Source of the DNA: Paraburkholderia sabiae
GTDB lineage: Bacteria > Pseudomonadota > Gammaproteobacteria > Burkholderiales > Burkholderiaceae
NCBI RefSeq assembly: GCF_030412785.1
Contig: NZ_CP125295.1
Span: 3,968,001 to 4,032,000, forward strand
Reading direction: 5' to 3'
DNA length: 64,000 bases
Shown here: in pieces, positions 25,598 to 32,865 of the stretch
How the letters are laid out: each line of letters starts with the position of its first letter
How positions within the stretch are numbered: position 1 is the stretch's first letter
Program-made: the position numbers and the translations under genes
Notes under the pieces: generated by a model
Database searches by the model: none
What the model was told of the DNA's origin: nothing
The model's input: the letters and a program-made list of their open reading frames with translations, nothing else

Positions 25598-26587
25598 ATG
25601 AAAGTACTGATCACGGGCGGCGCTGGATTTCTCGGCCAGCGTCTCGCGCGCGAACTGCTTGCGCGCGGCGAACTGAAGGGCGCGGACGGACAGCGTCAGC
25701 CGATCACAGAACTGGTGTTGCTCGACGTCGTCGCGGCGCCAGGTCCGAAAGACGAACGCGTGCGCGTCGAAGTCGGCGATATTGCCGAGCGCAGCGTGCT
25801 CGAACGTGCGATCGACGAGAAGACGGACGCGATCTTCCATCTCGCGGCGATCGTCAGCGGCCAGGCGGAAGCGGATTTCGAGCTTGGCATGCGCATCAAT
25901 CTCGACGCGTCGCGCCTGCTGCTGGACGTGTGTCGCGCGCGCGGGCACAAGCCGCGCGTCGTGTTCACGAGTTCGGTCGCAGTGTATGGCGGCGATCTGC
26001 CCGCTATCGTGCTCGATGAAACCGCGCTGAATCCGCAGTCGTCGTATGGCGCGCAAAAGGCGGGCGCGGAATTGCTGCTCAACGATTACGCGCGACGCGG
26101 TTTCGTCGACGGCCGCGTGCTGCGCCTGCCGACCATCAGCGTGCGGCCGGGCAAGCCGAATGCAGCGGCGTCGTCGTTCGCGAGCGGCATCATTCGCGAG
26201 CCGCTCAACGGCGAGGCAGCCGTGTGTCCCGTGAACGGCGCGATGCGTCTCTGGCTGCTGTCGCCGCGCAAGGCGATCGAATGTCTCGTCGCGGGCTGCG
26301 AGATCGACGGCGCGGCGCTCGGCAACAGGCGCACGGTGAATCTGCCGGGCGTGTCGGTGACGGTCGACGAGATGATCGCCGCGCTGCGCGAAGTGGCGGG
26401 CGATGCCGTCGCGGATCGCATCGAATGGAAAGCGGACGAGCGCGTCGAGAAGATCGTCGGCAGCTGGCCGGCGCGTTGGGATATCTCGCGCGCGAATCAG
26501 CTTGGACTGCACGGCGACGCGTCGTTTGCGGACATCGTCCGCGCGTTTATCGACGACGAACTCGGCGGGAAGACTCCGCAGCAGTAA
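25598..26587 (+). CDS. denD: D-erythronate dehydrogenase DenD
   Basis: Extended short-chain dehydrogenase of 329 aa that oxidises D-erythronate to 2-oxo-tetronate with NAD. Cofactor motif VLITGGAGFLGQRLARELL lies at the N-terminus. The catalytic region has VFTSSVAVYGGDLP and the YxxxK pair in SSYGAQKAGAELLL. As last gene of the operon it gives the cell a second entry point besides LtnD, both feeding OtnI. A strong hairpin begins 12 bp after its stop. Confidence 0.9.
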   Translation: MKVLITGGAGFLGQRLARELLARGELKGADGQRQPITELVLLDVVAAPGPKDERVRVEVGDIAERSVLERAIDEKTDAIFHLAAIVSGQAEADFELGMRINLDASRLLLDVCRARGHKPRVVFTSSVAVYGGDLPAIVLDETALNPQSSYGAQKAGAELLLNDYARRGFVDGRVLRLPTISVRPGKPNAAASSFASGIIREPLNGEAAVCPVNGAMRLWLLSPRKAIECLVAGCEIDGAALGNRRTVNLPGVSVTVDEMIAALREVAGDAVADRIEWKADERVEKIVGSWPARWDISRANQLGLHGDASFADIVRAFIDDELGGKTPQQ

Positions 26588-26599
26588 TGCGTCGAAGTG

Positions 26600-26625
26600 A
26601 ACGGGAGCGTGCGTTCGCTCCCGTT
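26600..26625 (+). terminator. Hairpin ending the tetronate operon
   Basis: AACGGGAGCG (26600-26609) and CGCTCCCGTT (26616-26625) form a perfect 10-bp stem with a 6-nt loop, 13 bp after the denD stop. There is no T-run, so termination may be Rho-assisted or the stem may protect the 3' end. Confidence 0.55.
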
Positions 26626-26644
26626 CCGCGCGCTCGCTGGCTCC

Positions 26645-26650
26645 TATAAT
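26645..26650 (+). promoter_or_regulatory. TATAAT -10 box before small lipoprotein gene
   Basis: A perfect TATAAT lies 31 bp upstream of the lipoprotein start, just after the operon-ending hairpin. No good -35 is visible at 17 bp, so the promoter is only partly supported. Confidence 0.4.
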
Positions 26651-26681
26651 CGGACGATCCACCCATCGACGAGGGGACGTC

Positions 26682-26939
26682 ATGCGGCGCAGCGCGATAC
26701 TCCTGACGGTGTTGCTCGCCGGTTGCGGCGCGACCGTAAAGCCGACGCCGATGACCAACGGTCGCGACGGCGCCGTGATTTCCTGCGACGGCCTGCTCTA
26801 CAACTGGAAGATCTGCGACAGGGCGGCCAGGAAGACATGCCCGCGCGGCTATGACGTCGTGGATCGCGAAGAAAAGAAGAATCACACCGACTATGGAAGC
26901 TACACCACGCGCAAGCTCGTGGTGAGTTGCAGGCAGTGA
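26682..26939 (+). CDS. Small lipoprotein of unknown function
   Basis: Protein of 85 aa starting MRRSAILLTVLLAGCGATVKP. The LLAG-Cys lipobox at Cys15 predicts a lipid-anchored envelope protein. The mature part has four further cysteines in a fixed pattern (ISCDG, WKICDRAARKTCPRGYDVVD and LVVSCRQ), suggesting two disulfides. Lipoproteins with a C-x6-C-P-x-GY segment occur widely in beta- and gamma-proteobacteria, but I know no function. It has its own putative -10 and converges with the MBL-hydrolase gene 10 bp away. Confidence 0.7.
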   Translation: MRRSAILLTVLLAGCGATVKPTPMTNGRDGAVISCDGLLYNWKICDRAARKTCPRGYDVVDREEKKNHTDYGSYTTRKLVVSCRQ

Positions 26940-26949
26940 GCGGTCTGCG

Positions 26950-27852
26950 TTACGCGTAGCGCCATTCGAAACTATCGCCGGTGCGCTGCACTGTACCCGC
27001 CGAAGATTCCGCGAAATGCGCGGCAAACACCGTCGCTCCCGTATCTGCAGCATGTGCGAGGAGCCATTGACGCGACGCGCGCGCCTGCTCCTGATCGAGA
27101 CAGAACGTCGAGTTCCATTCGGGCCGATGAACCTGCACAGCGCTGTGCATCACGTCGCCAGAGAAAAGCGCTGTCTCGCCGCGCGAGCGAATTTCGATCG
27201 CCATGTGTCCGATGCTATGTCCGGGTGTGGGCAGAAAACGGATGCCGTCGAGAATGCTTTCGCCCGTATCGCGAACCACACGCGCCTGATCCGCTTCGAT
27301 CACGGGCAACACGCTGTCATCGAAGACCATGCGGCGCGGTGCGCCCTGTTCCGTCGCGAAGAAATCGCGTTCGCGCTCGCCGAATACGTAGGTCGCGTTC
27401 GGAAACACGGGCGCCCAACGGCCATCGTGCCAGTGCGTGTTCCACCCGACATGATCGACGTGCAAATGCGTATTGAGCACGTAGTCGATCCGCTCGCGCT
27501 CGAAGCCCGCCGCTGCGAGCCGTTCGAGCACGGGATTGTCGAGCCTGTCGAATAGCGCGCTGAACGGGCGCAGCTTGCCGTTGCCGATGCCCGTATCGAC
27601 GACGAACGTCAATCCGTCTAGCTCGACAATCCACAAATGCGTCTTCAACGGCACGCGCCGGTTCGACAGATCGAGGCTCTCGGTTGCGAAGCGTTCTTCG
27701 AGGATGCGTCCGCTCGTTTCGTCCCAGTTTGGGAAGAGGGTGTCGGGCGCAAGCGCGAACGTGGTTTCGTCGACGCGCGTAATGGTGGCCGCGCCGATGC
27801 GATGCACGAGGGGAGTGTCTTTCATGATGATTTGCTTGTCGTGGGGCTTCAT
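26950..27852 (-). CDS. MBL-fold metallohydrolase
   Basis: Metallo-beta-lactamase-fold hydrolase of 300 aa. The two-metal site is visible: NTHLHVDHVGWN (HxHxDH), the histidine in TPGHSIGHM, the aspartate in LFSGDVMHSAVQV and a late histidine in FAAHFAES. The overall form, about 300 aa with an N-terminal extension before FVVDTGIGNGKL, resembles the group that includes lactonases such as AttM relatives. It lies 12 bp downstream of an MFS transporter on the same strand. An alternative start at 27825 (MKDTPLVHRIG) is possible. The substrate is unknown. Confidence 0.83.
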   Translation of the reverse strand: MKPHDKQIIMKDTPLVHRIGAATITRVDETTFALAPDTLFPNWDETSGRILEERFATESLDLSNRRVPLKTHLWIVELDGLTFVVDTGIGNGKLRPFSALFDRLDNPVLERLAAAGFERERIDYVLNTHLHVDHVGWNTHWHDGRWAPVFPNATYVFGERERDFFATEQGAPRRMVFDDSVLPVIEADQARVVRDTGESILDGIRFLPTPGHSIGHMAIEIRSRGETALFSGDVMHSAVQVHRPEWNSTFCLDQEQARASRQWLLAHAADTGATVFAAHFAESSAGTVQRTGDSFEWRYA

Positions 27853-27864
27853 CTTCGAGTCAAT

Positions 27865-29226
27865 TCACGCGGTGATCGCAGTCGATACGCGTCTTGTCGC
27901 GACGGCATACAACACGGCGCTGATCAACGCCGACACGCCGCCGACGATCGCCAGCGCAATGCCGAGACTCGCGCCCGTTTGCCCAAGCCGTTCGTTCAGG
28001 TAACCGACTGAAAGCGGACCGACGCCGCCGCTGATCGCGTTCGTCATGAACACCAGCAGCGCGAGCGAGCGGCCGCGCATGCGGTTCGGCACGGCGATCT
28101 GCAACGGCACGGGTGCGAGTCCCATCGCGATGCTCGCCGTGAACGCACAGATACCGTAGAGCACGATCGCGACGGCACTATCGCCGACGAGCGGCATCGC
28201 GATCGCAGCGGGCACCAGCAACGCGACGGCACACGCGGAAAAGGCCAGCACTTTACGCAGTGTACTGTCGTCGGTGACGCGCGTCGCGAGCATGCCGGCA
28301 CACGCGACGCCGAGTATCCCGCCGATCATGTACGCGGGCGCGGCCATCTGTCCGACTGTTTTCGGCGCGAGATGGAAGTGGCGCATCAACAGTGTCGGAA
28401 ACCACGCGGCATGCGAATAGAACAGCGTGATCAACGCGACGTACGCGGCGAAGTAGGGCAAACAGAAGCGGTTGCGCACGAACAGCTCATGGACGACGTC
28501 GCGCAGCGAAGGCATGTCGTCCAGTGCATGCGTTGCATGTGCGGACGTGTCGAGGCGTGCGGGCTCGCGGATCGTGAATGCCACCAGCGCGGCCAGGACC
28601 AGACCCGGCAGGCCGACGATCACGAAGATCGCCTGCCACGGCGCGATGCCGTGCGCAGCGAGCCACGCGTTGCCATGACCGTTCGCCGCCGCCGACAACA
28701 GCATACCGCCGCCGAACAGCGCGACGCCGCCGCCCACGTACGGCCCGAGCATGAACACGCTGCTCGCGCGCGCCACGCGACGCGGCGCGAACATGTCGCT
28801 GAAGATAGACAGCGCAGCAGGACTCAGCGCGGCTTCGGCGACGGCCGTGCCCGCGCGGGCGAGCAGCAGTTCGGAGAAGTTCGTCGCGAAGCCGCACAGC
28901 GTGGTCGAGACCGCCCAGATCGCGATACATGCCGCGATCAGTCTGACACGGTTCGTGCGGTCGACGAGCCGCGCGATGAACACGCCCGCCGTCGCGTAGC
29001 ACATAGTGAACGAGAAGCCTTGCAGCAGACCGATCTGCGTATCCGTGAGCATCAGCGACTGCTTGATCGGCTGCACGAGAATGCTGACGATCTGCCGGTC
29101 CAGATACGAGAACGCAAAGCAGATGAAGAACAGCAGCACGATATACACGGGATGGCGCACGCTGTCGTGAGTAGTCGTCTGCGCGGCTTCATCGGCTTGC
29201 TGCGTCAAGGGAAGATGGGCGCTCAT
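27865..29226 (-). CDS. MFS transporter (unknown substrate)
   Basis: Major facilitator of 453 aa with twelve predicted membrane segments. It shows FSYLDRQIVSILVQPIKQSL in the first loop, a pattern of the spinster-like and sugar-acid transporter groups, and FARLVDRTNR-type charged loops (here ARLVDRTNRVRLIAA). The frame is open far upstream, but the real start is the ATG at 29226 (MSAHLPLTQQ). It sits between an M14 deacylase and an MBL hydrolase on the same strand, so it probably imports the compound those enzymes act on. Confidence 0.85.
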   Translation of the reverse strand: MSAHLPLTQQADEAAQTTTHDSVRHPVYIVLLFFICFAFSYLDRQIVSILVQPIKQSLMLTDTQIGLLQGFSFTMCYATAGVFIARLVDRTNRVRLIAACIAIWAVSTTLCGFATNFSELLLARAGTAVAEAALSPAALSIFSDMFAPRRVARASSVFMLGPYVGGGVALFGGGMLLSAAANGHGNAWLAAHGIAPWQAIFVIVGLPGLVLAALVAFTIREPARLDTSAHATHALDDMPSLRDVVHELFVRNRFCLPYFAAYVALITLFYSHAAWFPTLLMRHFHLAPKTVGQMAAPAYMIGGILGVACAGMLATRVTDDSTLRKVLAFSACAVALLVPAAIAMPLVGDSAVAIVLYGICAFTASIAMGLAPVPLQIAVPNRMRGRSLALLVFMTNAISGGVGPLSVGYLNERLGQTGASLGIALAIVGGVSALISAVLYAVATRRVSTAITA

Positions 29227-29264
29227 GCGCGGTCTCCGTAGAGTGAGTCGGGACGTGTGCTGCG

Positions 29265-30281
29265 TCAGTCGGCGTGCGTTTCCGCGGCGAGCAGCGCGAT
29301 GCAATCGCCGGGTTCGACGCGTGCGAACGTGCGCAAACACATGGCCGTGCCGTCGCCGCGAAAAGCGATCTCGATAGGCGCTTGCCACGGACGATGCGGA
29401 TCGAACAGACGGCCCGCGAGTTGTCCTTCGCGAACCTGATCGCCGAGTGCGAAGGCCGGCTCGAACACGCCCGCGTGCGGCGCATAGACATAGTGATGCG
29501 CGCCGTCGACACGGAAGTAGCGTGTCGAGGGCGCAGGCGAGAGCGGCGCGTCCGACGTCACGCCGAGCCGATGCAGCACGCGCTGCAAGCCGCTTTCGAC
29601 GATCGCGAGATTCGTTGCATCGCAACCCGCATGGCCGCCGAATTCGCCGCACAGAAAGAGCTTGCCGTGCCGCTCCGCCGCGGCGGCGAACGTGCGGTCC
29701 TCGCCGAGCAGATTCATGATCATCGTGTTCGGCGCGCCGAATGCGCGCACCAGATCGGCGTATAGCGCGCGGTGTTCGCCTTGCGCGGGCGGCGATGCGA
29801 GCAGCGTCGGCGCATGCTCGAACGAAGCGCCGCCCGCGTGCAGATCGATCACGACGTCGGCGCGCGGCAGCAGTTCGGTTTCGATGTAATGCGCGATCAT
29901 CTCGGTTGGCTGTCCGTTGCGCGCGCCGGGAAAGAGCCGGTTCAGATTGCCGCGATCGATCGGCGACGTGCGCGTGCCGTTGGCGAAGGCCGGGAAGTTC
30001 AAAGCGGGAATCACGATGAGGCGGCCGCGTATCGACATCGACGGCATTCGCTGCATCAGCTTGAACAGCGCGACGGGACCTTCGTATTCGTCGCCGTGAT
30101 TGCCGCCCGTCAGCAGCACGGTCGGGCCTGTGCCAGCGCCTGCGTTGAGCACGGCAAGCGGAATCGGAATGTGGCCGTAAGCGGAGCGGTCGTGCGACCA
30201 CGGCAGCCGCAGCGTGCCTGTCTGGAAACCCGTGCGTTCGAATTCGACGTCGGTGGTGATGAGGGAAGGAAGATTGGACAT
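29265..30281 (-). CDS. Succinylglutamate desuccinylase/aspartoacylase-family deacylase
   Basis: Zinc-dependent M14-type deacylase of 338 aa. The zinc ligands are visible in GGNHGDEYEGPVALF (His and Glu) and VVIDLHAGGASFEH (His). A candidate general base is in LCGEFGGHAGCD. Relatives remove acyl groups from amino acids, including aspartoacylase, AstE and the ectoine-pathway enzyme DoeB, but no ectoine genes are nearby. It heads an apparent operon with an MFS transporter and an MBL hydrolase. An IS4-family element sits 76 bp upstream, between this gene and its likely LysR regulator. Confidence 0.8.
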   Translation of the reverse strand: MSNLPSLITTDVEFERTGFQTGTLRLPWSHDRSAYGHIPIPLAVLNAGAGTGPTVLLTGGNHGDEYEGPVALFKLMQRMPSMSIRGRLIVIPALNFPAFANGTRTSPIDRGNLNRLFPGARNGQPTEMIAHYIETELLPRADVVIDLHAGGASFEHAPTLLASPPAQGEHRALYADLVRAFGAPNTMIMNLLGEDRTFAAAAERHGKLFLCGEFGGHAGCDATNLAIVESGLQRVLHRLGVTSDAPLSPAPSTRYFRVDGAHHYVYAPHAGVFEPAFALGDQVREGQLAGRLFDPHRPWQAPIEIAFRGDGTAMCLRTFARVEPGDCIALLAAETHAD

Positions 30282-30345
30282 GGCGCGATCGATAAAGAGC
30301 GAGGCGGCGCCTCGTTGTCTTCACTATCGCCGACGATAAAACGCC

Positions 30346-30357
30346 CGGCCAATGCCG
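30346..30357. repeat. Target-site duplication, left copy
   Basis: The 12-mer CGGCCAATGCCG directly abuts the left end of the IS4-family element and is repeated exactly at 31787-31798 on the other side. The length fits the long target duplications known for the IS4 subgroup. Confidence 0.9.
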
Positions 30358-30366
30358 TAATGCCGT

Positions 30367-31749
30367 TCAGTTAAGGTCTCTTTTGAGGAACCGAACGGTA
30401 TAGCGAAACGGTCTGGATTTGACGGCCCGAGCGCAACTGCGCCCGGGCCGTTTGTCGTTGGGAAGTTGCTTGAGCCGCTCGCGCAGGCGCCTGAGCAGCG
30501 CTGGCAGTTTGCCGTACGAGCGCGTCACGGCCGCCCACGTCATTTCGTACTGAATGGTGTGAAACGCGCGGATGAAGCTCAGCTCGTCGGGTGCGTGCCG
30601 GGCGTCGAGTGCCGCCCTGGCCATCTCCAGGCGACTCAGGTTATAGGCGATCAGAGCCCCCCAGAACTCCTGATAGACACCTTGTACGGTCTGGCTGCGA
30701 AGGGTCAGTTCCATGCCCAGCATCGACTGCTTCAGTTCATGGTAGCTGGTGTCGATCTGCCAGCGACGCTCGTAGCACGACACAATGTCAGCCGCCTTGA
30801 AACGCCTTCGATCAGTCAGGGACGTGAGCAATGTCCGTTGCCGGCCACGTGCATCGACGGCCAGCACGGCGCGCGCCTGCCAGAATTCGGGCAGCTCGGG
30901 GCATTTCGTGCGGGCCTGCGGCGACACACGCATGCGCACGATCTGGTCACCGTCGCACCCGCTCACGACCTCCCAGCGCAGGTTCGATCTGGCCGGGATG
31001 ATGAAATGCCGGTTCTCGCCGCCTGAAGCCAGATTGCACAGGATCTGGGCCGACAGGAACCCCTTATCAAAAACGGTAATGGAGTTGTCTGGCACACGAG
31101 GGATGAGCTCACGCGCCCAGATCATCTCATTGATATCGTAAGGGCCGAACCCGGCATCACACACCAGATGCGTCGCCAGGGCGGTGAGCGTGACCGCGCG
31201 CAGTTGGGGATAGCTGCCCACCCGACCGTGAGCGGCAGCCGAGGCGCCGAAATGCCTGCGGTTGGCGACACTGTCGGTGGTTCGCAGCGTCGTGCCATCC
31301 ATCGCGAATAGCGAGAATCCCTTGAACAGGTACTTCGCCTGATCCTGCGCGATCCAGTTCCGGGCCGATTCATGAAACAGCCACGCCAGGGGGGCGGCGC
31401 CGATACGCTGCCGCGCCTGGGCGATGGCGCTCTTGCTGACAAATGACGCATCGGGTGCGGGTAGCGCAAGGTCCAGTTCATCGACGACCTCGCTGATCGA
31501 CTGGTGCCGATACAACGCCAGCGCAATCACTAGCCACACGACCTGCTGTGCGGGTAGCCGACGCCGACGCACGCTGGCACTGCCACTGGCCTGCACCGCA
31601 TACTCGATCCATTTGTACGGCAGATGCTGGCCTAGCCGGTCCCAATCGAGCGGCGGCTGTGATTCAACAAGGAGGCGCAAATCATCGACCAGCATGGCGA
31701 TGAAAGTTAACATCGCCACGCCGCGTTTACAACCAATTCGAGCTACCAA
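30367..31749 (-). CDS. IS4-family transposase
   Basis: DDE transposase of up to 460 aa, close to IS4 itself (442 aa). Catalytic residues: first Asp in LFAMDGTTLRTTD, second Asp in ITVFDKGFLS, and the Glu in the family's YREK-type block CYERRWQIDTSYHELKQSML. The C-terminal basic stretch (SRPFRYTVRFLKRDLN) matches the IS4 end. The stop codon falls inside the left terminal repeat region. Translation may begin at 31749 or at inner methionines (MLTFIAML). The frame is undamaged. Confidence 0.93.
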   Translation of the reverse strand: MVARIGCKRGVAMLTFIAMLVDDLRLLVESQPPLDWDRLGQHLPYKWIEYAVQASGSASVRRRRLPAQQVVWLVIALALYRHQSISEVVDELDLALPAPDASFVSKSAIAQARQRIGAAPLAWLFHESARNWIAQDQAKYLFKGFSLFAMDGTTLRTTDSVANRRHFGASAAAHGRVGSYPQLRAVTLTALATHLVCDAGFGPYDINEMIWARELIPRVPDNSITVFDKGFLSAQILCNLASGGENRHFIIPARSNLRWEVVSGCDGDQIVRMRVSPQARTKCPELPEFWQARAVLAVDARGRQRTLLTSLTDRRRFKAADIVSCYERRWQIDTSYHELKQSMLGMELTLRSQTVQGVYQEFWGALIAYNLSRLEMARAALDARHAPDELSFIRAFHTIQYEMTWAAVTRSYGKLPALLRRLRERLKQLPNDKRPGRSCARAVKSRPFRYTVRFLKRDLN

Positions 31750-31753
31750 TAAA

Positions 31754-31785
31754 AATGCCGTTCAGTCGCTTAACTGAACGGCATT
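31754..31785. repeat. Hairpin formed by terminal repeat and nested inverted copy
   Basis: AATGCCGTTCAGT (31754-31766) is the exact complement of ACTGAACGGCATT (31773-31785), the tip of the right terminal repeat, with a 6-nt loop. It lies just upstream of the transposase start. It could fold in RNA entering from outside and hide the transposase start, as is known for some other insertion sequences. Confidence 0.7.
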
Positions 31786-31786
31786 A

Positions 31787-31798
31787 CGGCCAATGCCG
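31787..31798. repeat. Target-site duplication, right copy
   Basis: Exact copy of the 12-mer at 30346-30357. Removing the element and one copy restores a gap of about 128 bp between the LysR stop and the deacylase start. Confidence 0.9.
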
Positions 31799-31813
31799 TT
31801 TTCTGCGGCAGCC

Positions 31814-31830
31814 GATGCCTTCAAGGCATC
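31814..31830. promoter_or_regulatory. Inverted repeat after LysR gene
   Basis: GATGCCTT and AAGGCATC flank a single C, 21 bp past the LysR stop. With the inserted element removed it would be about 100 bp before the deacylase start, so it could be an operator for that gene or a small terminator of the LysR gene. Confidence 0.4.
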
Positions 31831-31850
31831 GCTTTCGACGTGGATCGCCG

Positions 31851-32726
31851 CTATTTCAGCTGCTCGATGAAGCGGCTCAGCGCGGGGTTGGCTTCGTGTT
31901 CGACGAAACAGAATTCGAGCGGCAGCGGCAGCGAGAGGTCGTGCAGATCGACGAAGCGCACGCGCGCGGGCGGCCGGTCGCGATTCGCGGCGTTGACGAT
32001 CGCGGCGCCCATGCCCGCAGAAACGAGCGAGAGGATAGCCGTTTCCGTCGATGCTTCCTGGCGGATGTCGAGCGTGAGGCCACGTTCGGCGCAGGCGGCA
32101 ATCAGGCGATCGTAGTACGCGGGGTACACGTTGCGAGGAAACGCGATGAACGGCTTGCCCGTGAGTTCGGCGGCGGCGACCGGGCCTGCGTCGCCAGGCG
32201 GCCAGGTGTCTGGCACGGCCAGTACTACGTTCTGCTCGAGTACGGACACGCTCGCGATGCCTTCGGGCAGCGCGCCTACGCGATAGCAGAAACCGCCGTC
32301 GAGTCTTCCTGCGGCGAGCGAATCGAATTGCTCAGGCGTGTTCATCGGCTGAAGTTCGAGCGCGACGTCGGGCGCTGCCTGTTCGAACGCGCGCAATGCC
32401 TGCGAGACGATGCCGCTCCACGCGGCGTTCTCGACGAAGCCGATGCGCAGATGACCTTGCACGCCCGACGCAATGCGGCGCGCGAGACGATTCGCGGCAT
32501 CGACGCGCGCGAGAATCTCACGCGCTTCCGACAGATACGCGATGCCTGCCGCCGTCAGCTTCAGACCACGCGGCGTGCGCTCGAACAGCGCCGCGCCGAT
32601 CGCATCTTCGAGGTCTTGCACCTGGCGGGAAATGGCTGGCTGGGTCACGTGTAGTTGTTCGGACGCGGCGCGCACGCTGCGCAACTCGGCGACAGCGATG
32701 AAGTAGCGGAGATGCCGAAGTTCCAT
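31851..32726 (-). CDS. LysR-family regulator
   Basis: Regulator of 291 aa. The HTH is MELRHLRYFIAVAELRSVRA then LHVTQPAISRQVQDLE, and the effector domain resembles the BenM/CatM-like subgroup (LRIGFVENAAWSG and LDGGFCYRVG). It is oriented in the same direction as the deacylase, MFS and MBL genes, and before the IS4 insertion it lay directly upstream of them. Control of that set, with an acylated or lactone effector, is inferred. Confidence 0.85.
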   Translation of the reverse strand: MELRHLRYFIAVAELRSVRAASEQLHVTQPAISRQVQDLEDAIGAALFERTPRGLKLTAAGIAYLSEAREILARVDAANRLARRIASGVQGHLRIGFVENAAWSGIVSQALRAFEQAAPDVALELQPMNTPEQFDSLAAGRLDGGFCYRVGALPEGIASVSVLEQNVVLAVPDTWPPGDAGPVAAAELTGKPFIAFPRNVYPAYYDRLIAACAERGLTLDIRQEASTETAILSLVSAGMGAAIVNAANRDRPPARVRFVDLHDLSLPLPLEFCFVEHEANPALSRFIEQLK

Positions 32727-32865
32727 ACCGTTCCCGGCGAGTGAGACTGGCGGAAATGATAGTGCAGACGCGGTGCTGTTGGCTTCGGGCTAGGTGATTG
32801 AAGCGTGCGCCGCGTGGACGATGTGCGGCGCAGGCTTCGTGTGGACTTCGGTTATCGGTGCTTCG

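Larger units (their letters stand above)
30358..31786 (-). mobile_element. Intact IS4-family insertion sequence (1429 bp)
   Basis: Bounded by perfect 18-bp terminal inverted repeats, TAATGCCGTTCAGTTAAG at 30358-30375 and its complement at 31769-31786. They closely resemble the ends of E. coli IS4. A 12-bp exact target duplication flanks it. One transposase gene fills it. The intact frame, perfect ends and perfect duplication mark a recent and possibly still active insertion. It lies between a LysR gene and the deacylase-MFS-MBL gene set. Confidence 0.95.

Noticed and set aside
23395..25614. A 739-codon open minus-strand frame across the tetronate transporter and isomerase genes
   Set aside because: Low-complexity basic sequence opposite two well-supported genes.
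27865..30324. An 819-codon open minus-strand frame
   Set aside because: Only the part from 29226 down is coding (the MFS transporter). The upstream part is an out-of-frame reading of the M14 deacylase gene, which has clear zinc motifs in its own frame.
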